Shown here: piece after piece, positions 1 to 9,355 of the stretch | Position numbering within the stretch: the stretch's first letter is position 1 | Layout of the letters: every line of letters starts with the position of its first letter | Source of the DNA: Methanoculleus sp. | GTDB taxonomy: Archaea; Halobacteriota; Methanomicrobia; Methanomicrobiales; Methanomicrobiaceae | Assembly (NCBI GenBank): GCA_011045995.1 | Contig: DSBQ01000037.1 | Location: 1-59,448 of the forward strand | Direction of reading: 5' to 3' | DNA: 59,448 bases | Notes under the pieces: model-generated | Told to the model about the DNA's origin: nothing | Seen by the model: the letters and a program-made list of their open reading frames with translations, nothing else | The model's database searches: none | Made by a program: the position numbers and the translations under genes

Positions 1-332
1 CGTTCGGTGGCAAGACGGGGGTTGAAGAAGACCTCCTGCATATCAAGCCGGTAGGAATACCCGTATTCCTGGTGGACGGTCTCGGTCCCGTTTCCTGCGA
101 TCACCTCATACTCACAGACCCGGCGGTCCCCCTCGAGACGGGAGACCTTGTTGAGCACCGTCGTTATGTTTCGCCGCCCCGCCTGCACCGCTCCGGCCAC
201 CTCCCCTGCATATGGCACGGCCTCCGGGGAGAGCGAGACGACGGCGACATCGCCAATCACATCGAAATGGTCGGATATGCATGAGAGTACCCCCTCCGGG
301 ACCGTACCTGCAAGACGCGCTCTGAGTGTCAT
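1..332 (-). CDS. trm5: tRNA (guanine37-N1)-methyltransferase Trm5, N-terminal part, cut by window edge
   Basis: Class I SAM-dependent methyltransferase that would make m1G at position 37 of tRNAs, a modification that prevents frameshifting. Only about the first 110 residues are in the window, read from an ATG at 332 towards base 1 and still open there. They match the family's N-terminal region: a DVIGDVAVVSL stretch near residue 24, a conserved TTVLNK segment, then an EY-containing strand and the segment ending in FFNPRLATER, which leads into the Rossmann methyltransferase fold lying outside the window. No strong Shine-Dalgarno precedes the ATG. Identification rests on family motif knowledge. 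The catalytic SAM-binding part cannot be seen here. Confidence 0.82.
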   Translation of the reverse strand, partial: MTLRARLAGTVPEGVLSCISDHFDVIGDVAVVSLSPEAVPYAGEVAGAVQAGRRNITTVLNKVSRLEGDRRVCEYEVIAGNGTETVHQEYGYSYRLDMQEVFFNPRLATE

Positions 333-426
333 GTCCGATATGCTGTAGTAGGAACCCTGTTGTGTTTAATGCATCGAACGCAGTGCCCGTTGTTTCAGTA
401 GAGAGAGCCCTGTGAAGCACCCTTCT

Positions 427-977
427 CTACGAAAGGCCGAGATCGCCACGGATCTCCTGGAGGGCGCCGACGGCAAGCCCATAGAATTCAGGCAGTTCCA
501 TGTATGCCTCGATCTTTCTGATCCTGTCCCGGTTGCAGCCGGCGGCAAAGGCCTTCTCCCTGAACTTCTTTTTTACTGATGTTGCCGTGACATCCGTGAC
601 GTTACCGCCCTTCACCATGGCGCAGGCAATGACGAGGCCAGAGATGTTGTCGGCCGCGGTCAGCGCGATGTCCGCGGGGTCGTCGAAGTCACCGAACTTC
701 ATGTAATTGTGGCGCCGGATAATCTCTGCAATATCTTCGGGGACACCCGCCTCCTTCAGGATGGTGTACCCAGCCTCCCCGTGCCGGTCCATGTCCTCTT
801 CAATCTCCTCAAAATCGATGTCATGTGGAGGATGCCGATGATCTCCCACTGGTCGGGGTCGCCGCCCATGACCGGTGCCACGGCCCGCATAATCGCGGCC
901 GTTGCGAGGCAGTGGTTTCTGAGGCTCTCTTTATGGACGTGGCCGTCCAGCAGTGCAAGGGCTTCGTCTCGGTCCAT
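427..977 (-). pseudogene. HD-domain phosphohydrolase-like protein with a reading-frame break
   Basis: A small HD-superfamily protein, probably a metal-dependent phosphohydrolase of unknown substrate. The N-terminal part starts at the ATG at 977 (MDRDEALALLDGHVHKES, then NHCLATAAIMRAVAPVM and EIIGILH). The C-terminal part continues in another frame with DIDFEEIEEDMDRHGEAGY and RHNYMKFGDF down to the stop at 427. The two halves join exactly at the HD motif: the DNA reads ctccacatgacatc where ctccatgacatc would give an uninterrupted LHDID. An extra CA dinucleotide near 834-839 therefore breaks the frame. Both halves are otherwise intact with no other stops, so this is either a recent mutation or a sequence error. 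It may be cotranscribed with trm5, 94 bases downstream. Confidence 0.72.
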
Positions 978-1234
978 ATACTGGCATTGGCGCCGCGGGC
1001 ATATAGATGCCGTGGAATTGTCAGTCTCTGCCCGGACAACCGGATTTGGGTGACCTTTCATGGTAATTGGCAGAGAGTCCGCCCCCGGTGAGGGGGAGAC
1101 CTTCAGAGATACGCGGCGCCGTCGCACCATTTCGTGCAGCAGTATCCGCCGAAACCCATATCAACCTGTACGTATCCTGTGCGTATACCAGACTGTCCGG
1201 GCCCGGTGCCGGGATGGTGAGGGAGAAGGGAATC

Positions 1235-2284
1235 ATGTCAGACGATATTACCCCCTGCACGGGCATCATCCGGGAGGCCGTCGCCCACCGCAGTTTCCTG
1301 AAACTTCTCGATTTCGAACCGAATGAACTGACCGCACTCATGGGTCTTGCCGCCGACCTGAAAACGGCGAATAAGCGTGGCCGGGAAAAACAGCACCTCA
1401 GCGGCCGGCACATTGCTCTCATCTTCGAGAAGAGCTCCACCCGCACCCGCTGTGCGTTCGAGGTTGCCGCCTATGACCAGGGCGCACTGGTCACCTACCT
1501 CGGACCCGAAGGGACACAGATCGGTCACAAGGAATCGATGAAGGATACCGCACGGGTGCTCGGCCGGCTCTACGACGCCATCGAGTACCGGGGATTTTCG
1601 CAGGAGAGCGTCGAAGTGCTCGCGAAGTATGCCGGCGTCCCGGTCTACAACGGCCTGACCGACGAGTTCCACCCGACCCAGATCCTTGCCGACGTCCTCA
1701 CGATGGTCGAGCATGCCGGCCGGCCGCCGCAGGATATTGCCTTCTGCTTCATGGGTGACGGGAGGAACAATGTCGCCCACTCGCTCATGGTCGGTGCGGC
1801 CAAACTGGGGATGGACATCCGCATCTGCGGCCCCCCCTCACGTATGCCGGACGAAGACCTGGTGGGGAGATGCCGGGATATTGCCCGTCTGTCCGGGGCA
1901 CAGATCGTCCTCACCGATGACGTTACAGAGGCGGTGTCAGACGTCGATTTCATCTATACCGACGTCTGGGTCTCTATGGGCGAGCCGCAGGAGGTATGGG
2001 ACGAACGGATCCGTTTGTGCACCCCCTACCAGGTTACGTGGGACACCCTTGAGGCCGCCGGCAACCCCGATGTGAAGTTCATGCACTGCCTCCCCTCAAT
2101 CCACAACCGTGCGACGACGGTGGGGGAAAAGATCTTCGAGAGGTACGGCCTCGAGGCCCTTGAGGTTACCGACGAGGTGTTCGAGTCCGACCGGTCCATT
2201 GTCTTCGACCAGGCCGAGAACCGGATGCACACGATTAAGGCGATCATGGTCGCCACGCTCTGCGGCGGGGTGATGGCACCATGA
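1235..2284 (+). CDS. arcB: Ornithine carbamoyltransferase, probably catabolic (ArcB)
   Basis: Cytoplasmic transferase linking citrulline plus phosphate with ornithine plus carbamoyl phosphate. The 349-residue protein carries the carbamoyl-phosphate loop SSTRTR (STRTR at residues 68-72), the [10 protein letters not shown] segment, and the HCLP ornithine-site motif at 284-287 (in [10 protein letters not shown]). I chose the ATG at 1235 because GGAGAAGGGA precedes it by a suitable distance; an upstream in-frame extension has no family support. The stop overlaps the start of arcC (ATGA), and arcA follows, so the context favours the degradative arginine deiminase direction. Sequence alone does not exclude a biosynthetic ArgF role, and the enzyme could serve both. 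Confidence 0.9.
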   Translation: MSDDITPCTGIIREAVAHRSFLKLLDFEPNELTALMGLAADLKTANKRGREKQHLSGRHIALIFEKSSTRTRCAFEVAAYDQGALVTYLGPEGTQIGHKESMKDTARVLGRLYDAIEYRGFSQESVEVLAKYAGVPVYNGLTDEFHPTQILADVLTMVEHAGRPPQDIAFCFMGDGRNNVAHSLMVGAAKLGMDIRICGPPSRMPDEDLVGRCRDIARLSGAQIVLTDDVTEAVSDVDFIYTDVWVSMGEPQEVWDERIRLCTPYQVTWDTLEAAGNPDVKFMHCLPSIHNRATTVGEKIFERYGLEALEVTDEVFESDRSIVFDQAENRMHTIKAIMVATLCGGVMAP

Positions 2285-3207
2285 GAATCGTCATCGCACT
2301 CGGCGGCAACGCCCTCCTGCGGCGGGGTGAACCGATGACCGCCTTCACCCAGCGTCAGAATATCCACCAGGCCGCCGCAACCATCGCCCCGCTTACCCGT
2401 GACCACGAGATCGTCCTCACGCACGGCAACGGCCCACAAGTAGGTCTTCTTGCCCTTCAGGCGGCCTACGCCGGCACCGAGGCCTATCCGCTCGACGTCC
2501 TCGGCGCGGAGACGGAGGGGATGATCGGCTACATGGTCGAACAGGAACTCTCCGGCCTCCTCCCGCCCCATACCCCGATCGCCACCCTCCTCACCATGGT
2601 CGAGGTGGACCCGGACGATCCGGCCTTTGACCATCCCACGAAGTTCGTGGGCCCGGTCTATACGAAAGAACAGGTGGAGGCCATAAAAAAGGAGCAGAAC
2701 TGGACCTTCGCCCGTGACGGAGGCCGGTGGCGGCGCGTCGTCCCGTCCCCCGACCCGAAACGCATCTTCGAGATACGGCCGGTCATATGGCTGCTGGAGA
2801 AGGGAGTCATCGTGATCTGCGCAGGCGGCGGGGGAATACCCACTGCCTTTGCGACCGAGCTGAAACGGAAGCTCCGGGGGGTCGAGGCGGTGGTGGACAA
2901 GGATCTTGCAAGTGCCCTTCTTGCAGAGGAGGTGGAGGCCCATCTCCTCGTCATGGCAACCGACGTGGATGGCGTCTATCTCGACTGGGACACCGACCAC
3001 CCGAAGCTGATAGAAGGGATCACTCCCGAAGAACTCGCATCCCACCGGTTTGATGAAGGGTCGATGGGCCCGAAGGTCGAGGCCGCCTGCCGGTTTGTCA
3101 GCCGGACCGGTGGCCGGGCCGCTATCGGAAGCCTCACCGAGCTGAGCGAGCTGGTTGCAGGCACCGCCGGGACCCAGGTCGGCGGCGGGGGACAGGGGCA
3201 TGCCTGA
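2281..3207 (+). CDS. arcC: Carbamate kinase (ArcC)
   Basis: Amino-acid-kinase-fold enzyme that makes ATP from carbamoyl phosphate and ADP, releasing carbamate (CO2 and ammonia). The 308 residues match the usual family length. Visible marks are the N-terminal glycine loop [12 protein letters not shown], the HGNGPQVG segment, a CAGGGGIP loop mid-protein, and the C-terminal [10 protein letters not shown] region that completes the nucleotide site. It overlaps arcB by four bases and arcA by eight, so translation is probably coupled across the three genes. Its presence beside arcA and arcB is the strongest reason to read the block as an energy-yielding arginine deiminase pathway. Confidence 0.92.
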   Translation: MRIVIALGGNALLRRGEPMTAFTQRQNIHQAAATIAPLTRDHEIVLTHGNGPQVGLLALQAAYAGTEAYPLDVLGAETEGMIGYMVEQELSGLLPPHTPIATLLTMVEVDPDDPAFDHPTKFVGPVYTKEQVEAIKKEQNWTFARDGGRWRRVVPSPDPKRIFEIRPVIWLLEKGVIVICAGGGGIPTAFATELKRKLRGVEAVVDKDLASALLAEEVEAHLLVMATDVDGVYLDWDTDHPKLIEGITPEELASHRFDEGSMGPKVEAACRFVSRTGGRAAIGSLTELSELVAGTAGTQVGGGGQGHA

Positions 3208-4462
3208 GTTCGGTGTCCACTCCGAGGTGGGGCAGCTGAGAACGGCCCTCGTCCACCTTCCCGACCTCTCCCTGCGGAGGCTGACCCCTGACAACCACGA
3301 TGCTCTCCTCTTCGACGACATCCCATGGGTGAACCGGGCGAGAGAGGAGCACGACGAGTTCACCACCATCCTCTACAACGAAGGGGTCCAGGTCCTCTAC
3401 CTGCACCACCTCCTCGAGGAGACGTTCCGGGGGAGCCCGGCTGCCCGCGAGGAGATGACAGCACTCCTGATAAACGAGCTGACCGTCGGTATCTCGCTCA
3501 GGGAGCACCTCACCGACCTGTTCCTCTCGATGGAACCGCCCCTCCTCACCCGCCTGATGATCGGCGGGTTGACCTATGCCGAGGCAGGCTGTATCGGCCT
3601 TCCGCCGGGAACCGAACGTTCGCTGATGGCCGCAGCCGCCTCGGCTGACGATTTCCTCCTTCCGCCACTCCCGAACACGCTCTTTACCCGGGACTCCTCG
3701 TTCTGGGTCTATGGGGGAGTCGGCCTGAGTTCAATGCATTACCCCGTTCGCCAGCGGGAGGTGGCAAACGTAGCGACCGTCTACCGCTATCACCGCCTCT
3801 TTGCCGCGGAGACATTCCCCGTCTGGTACCCGACGGATGATGCCGGGGGCACCTGTGGCAAGGAACATTTCGGTCTCGCCTCGCTGGAAGGCGGCGATGT
3901 GATGCCCATCGGAAAGCGCACCGTCCTTGTCGGGCTCTCCGCCCGGACGAACGCCGCAAGCGCCGAAGTGCTCGCCGACCGCCTCTTTGCCGCGGGTGCC
4001 GCGGACCGGGTGATCGTCTGCAGCATCCCCCACGAACGGGGCCAGATGCACCTCGATACCATCTTTACCATGCTGGATGCCGCCACCGCAACGGCCTACC
4101 CGCGGGTGCTCGAACAGACGAGTGCATGGTCCCTGTACCCCGGCGAAGGGGACGCTGCCTTTGCCGTCGAGGAGGAAGTAAGCTTTCCCGCTGCCGTCGC
4201 CGACGCTTTGGGCGAGGACGGCATCATGCTCATCCCCACCGGCGGGGACCGGTACGAATCCGCCCGCGAACAGTGGGACGACGGGAACAACGTTCTCGCC
4301 CTCCGGCCGGGGGTCGTCGTCGCGTACGCCCGCAACACCTGCACGAACAGGAACCTGGAGGAGGCGGGCATCGAGGTGCTCACCATCAGCGGTTCCGAGC
4401 TCGGCCGGGGTCGCGGGGGGAGCCACTGCCTCACCTGCCCGGTGCGCAGGGACGGAATCTGA
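3200..4462 (+). CDS. arcA: Arginine deiminase (ArcA)
   Basis: Hydrolyses L-arginine to citrulline and ammonia, the committing step of the arginine deiminase pathway. The 420 residues are close to the usual size. The protein starts [19 protein letters not shown], carries FTRDSSFW and an EGGDV segment for guanidinium binding, HLDTIFTM, a NNVLALRPG stretch, and ends in [12 protein letters not shown], where Cys410 is the expected nucleophile. The ATG at 3200 lies inside the end of arcC behind a GGGGGACAGGGG stretch that can act as ribosome-binding site. Arginine deiminase is known in some haloarchaea and many bacteria but is not a standard methanogen gene. No arginine/ornithine antiporter is encoded in the window. 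Confidence 0.93.
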   Translation: MPEFGVHSEVGQLRTALVHLPDLSLRRLTPDNHDALLFDDIPWVNRAREEHDEFTTILYNEGVQVLYLHHLLEETFRGSPAAREEMTALLINELTVGISLREHLTDLFLSMEPPLLTRLMIGGLTYAEAGCIGLPPGTERSLMAAAASADDFLLPPLPNTLFTRDSSFWVYGGVGLSSMHYPVRQREVANVATVYRYHRLFAAETFPVWYPTDDAGGTCGKEHFGLASLEGGDVMPIGKRTVLVGLSARTNAASAEVLADRLFAAGAADRVIVCSIPHERGQMHLDTIFTMLDAATATAYPRVLEQTSAWSLYPGEGDAAFAVEEEVSFPAAVADALGEDGIMLIPTGGDRYESAREQWDDGNNVLALRPGVVVAYARNTCTNRNLEEAGIEVLTISGSELGRGRGGSHCLTCPVRRDGI

Positions 4463-4624
4463 GGAGGTGCAGAGTCTCCGGCCTCTTCCGGCAGTATATT
4501 GATGGTCGCTAAATACCACACCATTCTGCCTATTCCTTCGGAATTCCCCCTTTTTCCCGGTGATCCAAACCATTATCAATAGTCAGGGTGTTTCTTCCCC
4601 ATCCACAACAGGGAGGGAAGATGG

Positions 4625-6181
4625 ATGGGGACAATCACCTATGTCTCACTTGAAGGGGACGAAAGCATACACCCGCAGTATGAAGAAGGACTGGCACGGG
4701 CTGAAGAACTCCTGGGAAAGACCCACCCGCTCTATATCGGCGGAAGGGAAGCGTTTGCGGGGGAGACGTTTACCGTCACCTCACCTATCGACCGGCGGCT
4801 TGTCATCGGGACCTTTCAGCGGGCGGGTGCCGGGCTTGCCGGAGCCGCCGTCGACGCGGCGGATGGTGCCTTCGAGGCGTGGCGAAGCCGGCCGTGGGAA
4901 GAACGGACAGTGATAATGGACGAGGCGGCGGACCGGCTCGAGGCCTCGCTCTTCCTCCTCGCAGCCCTCATTACCCTTGAATCGGGCAAACCACGGGGCG
5001 AGGCCATTGCGGAGGTCGGCGAGGCCATCGAACTCTTCCGCTACAATGCCCGTCAGATGTGGGAGCAGAACGGCTTTGTCAGGCAGATGCCCGCAAGCAC
5101 CCCGGCGCAGCCGCATACGAGCGTTATGCGGCCATATGGTGTCTGGGCGGTCATCTCACCCTTCAACTTCCCTCTCATGCTTGCCGCAGGGGCAGCCTCC
5201 TCGGCAATCATGACGGGGAACACCGTCGTCCTCAAACCGACGAGCGCCGCACCTCTTACTGCCGTCCACCTCTACCACGTCCTTGCTGCGGGGGTACCCA
5301 ATGGCGTCGTCAACCTCATCACCGGACCGGGCGAACCGTTCGGGGACGCAATCGTCGGCTCGCCAAAGGTAGCGGGCATCGCCTTCACCGGGTCACGGGC
5401 CGTCGGGATGCGCCTTCAACGGGAGTTTGCCGCCTCGCAGCCGTACCCGAAACCAATCGTCCTCGAGATGGGGAGCAAAAACCCCTGCATCGTCACCGCC
5501 CATGCAGATCTGGCAAAGGCGGTGGAGGGCGTTACCCGGGGCGCATTCGGGGCCACCGGCCAGAAATGCAGTGCGACCTCGCGGGTCTACATCCACGAAT
5601 CCGTCTTCGACGCGTTTGCGGGCGCCCTCACCCAGCGTGTGCAGGAGATCAGCGCCGGTGACCCGCGTATCAGGGAGACGTTCATGGGCCCGCTCATCGA
5701 CGAACGGGCTGCAGCACGCTTCCGGGCAGCGGCCGAGGAGACCCGGGCGGTGGGGGGTATGGTTCTCTGTGGCGGCGATTTCATCCATGGGGGGATCCTG
5801 GACGAGGGATATTACCCACAGGCAACCGTGGTGACCGGCATCCCCGGCACCCACCGGCTGATGAAGGAAGAGCTCTTTGTCCCCTTCGTCATCCTCGCCC
5901 CGTATACGACCCTGGAGGAGGCGCTCGAGCGTGCGAACGACACAGAATACGGGCTGACCGCGGGCATCTTCACCGAAGACCCCGCGGAGGCCGACGAGTT
6001 CTTCGAGCAGATCCGCTTCGGGGTCTGCTATGCCAACCGTAAGGGCGGCGCCACGACCGGCGGTTGGCCGGGCGCCCAGTCGTTCGGCGGATGGAAGGCA
6101 AGCGGTGCGACCGGAAAAGGGGTGGGGGGCCCGTATTACCTCCTGAACTATATGCACGAACAGGCACAGACACGCCTTTAA
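4625..6181 (+). CDS. pruA: L-glutamate gamma-semialdehyde (1-pyrroline-5-carboxylate) dehydrogenase
   Basis: Aldehyde dehydrogenase that oxidises glutamate semialdehyde (open P5C) to glutamate with NAD(P)+. The 518 residues include the WAVISPFNFP segment, the nucleotide-site stretch TGNTVVLKPTSAAPL, the general base Glu281 in VLEMGSKNP and the nucleophile Cys315 in GQKCSATSR. The C-terminal NRKGGATTGGWPGAQSFGG and TGKGVGGPYYL stretches are typical of the P5C dehydrogenase branch rather than generic aldehyde dehydrogenases. GGAGGGAAG lies just upstream of the chosen ATG at 4625. Proline dehydrogenase follows after 12 bases, which fixes the likely substrate. The 162-base gap behind arcA may carry a separate promoter. 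Confidence 0.88.
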   Translation: MGTITYVSLEGDESIHPQYEEGLARAEELLGKTHPLYIGGREAFAGETFTVTSPIDRRLVIGTFQRAGAGLAGAAVDAADGAFEAWRSRPWEERTVIMDEAADRLEASLFLLAALITLESGKPRGEAIAEVGEAIELFRYNARQMWEQNGFVRQMPASTPAQPHTSVMRPYGVWAVISPFNFPLMLAAGAASSAIMTGNTVVLKPTSAAPLTAVHLYHVLAAGVPNGVVNLITGPGEPFGDAIVGSPKVAGIAFTGSRAVGMRLQREFAASQPYPKPIVLEMGSKNPCIVTAHADLAKAVEGVTRGAFGATGQKCSATSRVYIHESVFDAFAGALTQRVQEISAGDPRIRETFMGPLIDERAAARFRAAAEETRAVGGMVLCGGDFIHGGILDEGYYPQATVVTGIPGTHRLMKEELFVPFVILAPYTTLEEALERANDTEYGLTAGIFTEDPAEADEFFEQIRFGVCYANRKGGATTGGWPGAQSFGGWKASGATGKGVGGPYYLLNYMHEQAQTRL

Positions 6182-6193
6182 GGACATACTACC

Positions 6194-7009
6194 ATGACAC
6201 CATCAACAGGCCCACAGCGCTGGACCCTCCCCGACCTGCCAGGCGCCCTTGCCTGGTGCAGCGAACGGGCGGATGAAGGTATCCGGGGGATACTCCACCC
6301 CCTCCGGGAGTTTGCACAGACAGAACAGGAGGCACTGGACAATGCCGGGGCGTATATGACCTGCGCCGCCGCCATCGCGGACGCGGGTCTGGATGCCTCC
6401 GTTGCGGTCAAACCGACGGCCATCGGCATCTCGTCTGACAGGGACCGTGCGACGGAGGTCTTTGTCACCATACTCGAAGCCTGTGCCGGTCTCGGCGTCC
6501 CGGTGGAATGTGATATGGAAGGGGCGCCGATGGTGCCTGCCACGGTCCGCATGGCCCTTTCAGCGGCAGAGCAGGGCCATCTGTTCACCATCACTCTCCA
6601 GTCCTACCTCACCCGGACTCCCGAAGACATCGCCCATTCGACGGGGTCGGGGCTGACCGTCCGCCTGGTGAAGGGGGCATACCTTGGGGATATCCGGAAC
6701 CGGGAGGAGATCCGAAGCGCCTATCGCACCCATCTCCTCCTCCTCGCGCGCCAGCAGCCGAGATTTCGCATCGGCACACTGGACCGTTCCCTCATCCGGT
6801 GGGCACAGGAGACCTTTCCCGAAGCCCGTGCCCGCATGGAGTTTGGATTCTTAAAAGGCATCGGCGAGCGTACGGCCGTTCAGATGGCAGGGGACGGATG
6901 GAGGGTCGCCCAGTACATCCCGTACGGAAATGACACCAGCAGCTACACCCGGCGACGCGAAATCTACCTGAACCTCCTCGCCCGGGTCGGAGAAGCCCCT
7001 CTCAACTGA
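6194..7009 (+). CDS. Proline dehydrogenase (FAD-dependent, monofunctional)
   Basis: Oxidises proline to P5C, which the upstream gene then converts to glutamate. The 271-residue protein is a stand-alone beta/alpha-barrel PRODH, somewhat short for the bacterial monofunctional type (about 300). Visible conserved parts are SVAVKPTAIGI near residue 70, the RLVKGAYLG strand, ARMEFGFLKGI, and the C-terminal substrate segment YIPYGNDTSSYTRRREIYL, whose paired arginines bind the proline carboxylate in known PRODHs. The 12-base gap to the P5C dehydrogenase gene indicates one transcript. Electrons must leave through FADH2; no obvious quinone or partner subunit is encoded nearby, so the acceptor in this organism is open. 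Confidence 0.85.
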   Translation: MTPSTGPQRWTLPDLPGALAWCSERADEGIRGILHPLREFAQTEQEALDNAGAYMTCAAAIADAGLDASVAVKPTAIGISSDRDRATEVFVTILEACAGLGVPVECDMEGAPMVPATVRMALSAAEQGHLFTITLQSYLTRTPEDIAHSTGSGLTVRLVKGAYLGDIRNREEIRSAYRTHLLLLARQQPRFRIGTLDRSLIRWAQETFPEARARMEFGFLKGIGERTAVQMAGDGWRVAQYIPYGNDTSSYTRRREIYLNLLARVGEAPLN

Positions 7010-7228
7010 GGTCTGAACCGCTCTCTTCAACTCATTTTTTTACCCGGATGCCATCCGCCTATTGTACCCGGATTGGGCATCAGAAACCCCATACCTGCAG
7101 GTAATGCCAAATTATAGGATAATCTCAAAAATCATTCCTGAAATGCGGTTTTTAGAAACCCAAAGGTTCATATTTTTTCCCACCGGGATACTTTTACCGG
7201 ACTTATCGGGGCATCGACGGGAGTGGCA
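7010..7228. other. Intergenic gap after proline dehydrogenase
   Basis: A 219-base stretch, AT-rich in its second half. A TTCATATTTTTT-type run and ACTTTTACCGGACTTATCGGG lie before the next gene. They may be promoter sequence, but no clear TATA spacing can be fixed. No RNA or coding feature seen. Confidence 0.4.
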
Positions 7229-8382
7229 ATGGACGAGGAAAGGAGAGGGAAGGAGAACGGTCTGTACCTCCCGGGCATCGCGCTTGTTCTTGCCGGACTC
7301 TTCGGATGCCTCGCCCTCGTAGCCTGCGGCTGCGGCGGCGGGGAACTGCAGGAGTTTGCATGGTCGGGGCTCGAGATTTTCCCCCTCGCCTTTCTTGCAA
7401 CCTCGCATGGGGAAGCACCCGCAGACCCGAACTCAAATGGGCCGCCATCCTCTGGCTCTTCTTTACGGTCGTCATCATCTACGGAGTAACGCTTGTTTTC
7501 GGTATCCTCAGCCTTGTCCCGCCGGAGGGAATGACCGGTGATCATCCTGTCCTGCTGTTAAACGAAGAGACCACCCGCAACGCCTGGCTGATTGCGGCAG
7601 GGTGTTTTATGGCCGGCCTGTTTAGTCTCATGCCGTTTGAAAAACAGTTCACCACCCGGCTAGCCCGCCACTTCCCCATCGACCCCGACTCCACCATCCA
7701 CATGCTCGCCATGTGTGTCGTCCTGGCGGCAACGCTTATCCCCCTCGTTCCGCTCATCGTAACGGGAATCCCCCCCTATCTCTCGCCGTTCTTCCAGACA
7801 GGTGTGGAAACGGGCGCCATCGCTCCGGCGGCAGGTGTCGGCCTCTATAGCCTTTTCTGGATGGTGGTCCTCTCCCTGGTGGCAGTCGGCTTCTGGATCA
7901 CCCGTGACAGGACAGGCGTCCTCGGCCGCCTCGGGCTGACCCGGCCAAGCCTCAACGAATGCGGCATTGCCATTGGGACGGGGCTCGCTCTTGTCGTCCT
8001 CTTCATTCTCGTCGAGATGGGCATCAGCAGCCTCTGGACGATGCTCGGATGGCCGGTCACCGACACCGCAGGATTCACGGTGCTCATTGCCCACGCTTTG
8101 ACGCCCGCAGGCATCCTTCTCCTCGCCGTCTCAGCAGGGGTGGGGGAGGAGATTGCTTTTCGCGGGGTTCTCCAGCCGCGGTTCGGGATCATCATCCCCT
8201 CGCTCCTCTTTGCCTCCCTGCACAGCTTCCAGTACGGCTGGGACGGCCTGATCTCGGTATTTCTCCTGGGGATTGTCTTTGCCCTTATCCGCCGCAGGTA
8301 CTCCACGACGGTGAGTGCCATCACCCATACCGTCTATGATCTCGTGCTCCTCGCGGCGCTCATGGTGGGCATTGCACTCTGA
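7229..8382 (+). pseudogene. CPBP-family (Abi/CAAX-type) intramembrane protease with a reading-frame break
   Basis: Polytopic membrane protein of the CPBP family, relatives of Rce1 CAAX prenyl endopeptidase. The first about 62 residues read from the ATG at 7229 (MDEERRGKENGLYLPGIALV, a hydrophobic helix, then LEIFPLAFLATSHGEAP). The remainder continues in another frame from about RRPELKWAAILWLFFTVV to the stop at 8382. The catalytic segments are intact: GVGEEIAFRGVLQPRFG supplies the EExxxR motif, SLLFASLHSFQYG the FxxxH motif, and THTVYDLVLL the last conserved helix. The break lies near 7412-7430. A start inside the second frame would lack the N-terminal helix. Either a real mutation or a base-call error in a C-rich stretch. 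Confidence 0.75.
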
Positions 8383-8415
8383 GCACGGGAAGGGACCTCG
8401 AATAAAAAAAGAAAA

Positions 8416-9033
8416 TCATTTCTGTTCAGCAATCGTTTTGAGGATGGCCTTAATTTCCCTCAGTTCTCCAAGGACTGCCCCGGATTCCATCCCGCCGGGT
8501 GAGGCTGAGGAGCGTTCCTGTACAGATCCCGCACCCCCGGTCACCGCAGCAACAGGGGGGCGTTCCCGGACATACCCCATGATCACATCCCGCAGGGGAG
8601 TGGGATCCGCGATACCGTTGAGCCTGATTTCCGCGGTCGCCTTGGCCGAATACCCTGCAGTCTGGATACGAAGATCAGAGATGCCGAAGAACCGCATCAC
8701 CGGCCCCTGCACGATATCCACATTCGTGATCCGGTTGTAAGGGACGATGCCCGTCTGGCGGAACCATACCCCGCGGCGCCAGGCAATCTCGGTCTCGTTC
8801 AGGTTGTAGATCACCGTATCGAAATAGAGATGGGCCCAGAGGACGGTGAACCCGCCCCCCGCACCGAGAATGGCAATTCCGGCCACGAGGCCATAGAATC
8901 CTCCCGCCATCGCGATCGGGAATACAAGGAAGAGGAGGATGAAGAGGACGAGGAGGGGGGACGTAACAGAAAGATACGTCCGGTAGGCCGGTTCGGGCCC
9001 GAAATCCTCACCGGGGTGCATTCTTCCGGTCAT
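8416..9033 (-). CDS. PH-domain (bPH2/YdbS-like) membrane protein
   Basis: About 205 residues from the ATG at 9033 (MTGRMHPGEDFGPEPAYRTY); a start at the next Met, 9021, is also possible. Two close hydrophobic segments (SPLLVLFILLFLVFPIAMAG and GLVAGIAILGAGG) anchor it. They are followed by the hallmark bPH2 sequence WRRGVWFRQTGIVPYNRITN, VQGPVMRFFGISDLRIQTAG and an RLNGIADPTPLRDVI end. The last 60 residues are a low-complexity linker and a short helix. Function of archaeal bPH2 proteins is not established; bacterial relatives sit in the membrane and may bind other envelope proteins. It is convergent with the CPBP gene and probably monocistronic. Confidence 0.8.
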   Translation of the reverse strand: MTGRMHPGEDFGPEPAYRTYLSVTSPLLVLFILLFLVFPIAMAGGFYGLVAGIAILGAGGGFTVLWAHLYFDTVIYNLNETEIAWRRGVWFRQTGIVPYNRITNVDIVQGPVMRFFGISDLRIQTAGYSAKATAEIRLNGIADPTPLRDVIMGYVRERPPVAAVTGGAGSVQERSSASPGGMESGAVLGELREIKAILKTIAEQK

Positions 9034-9355
9034 GGATATCTCTGCATCACGGGGGGCAATAGAGATTGTGGTAACCAGGAGGGGGGAGCACCTGTTGGGC
9101 AGAATGTACACCTGTTTTCCAGACCCGGAATACCCGGAGAGAAAAACCCGGCAGCGCCTTTGCGAAATTTGGCATCATCTTCTTTCAGAGGATGCCACCA
9201 TATTGTCCCCCGGCCAATGTTCCCTTCTTGCATATAATCAACCGATTGGTTTTCAAACGGCGAAGACCGTCGTTAATCCCCATTTTCCTTAACCGTCATG
9301 ATTATGCCGCCATCGGTGCAACGACTCAATCATCATACAGGACACCGGTGCGACC
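9034..9355. other. Intergenic region between divergent genes
   Basis: 322 bases upstream of both the minus-strand PH-domain gene and the plus-strand aldo/keto reductase. No coding stretch with family resemblance. A TTTTCAAACGGCG and TTAATCCCCATTTTCC tract lies about 100 bases before the reductase start, but no convincing TATA box was fixed. Confidence 0.4.

Noticed and set aside
2026-3369. Long minus-strand open frame (447 codons) opposite arcC
   Set aside because: Composition is that of a shadow frame of GC-rich coding DNA; the plus-strand genes have intact motifs and couple by overlap.
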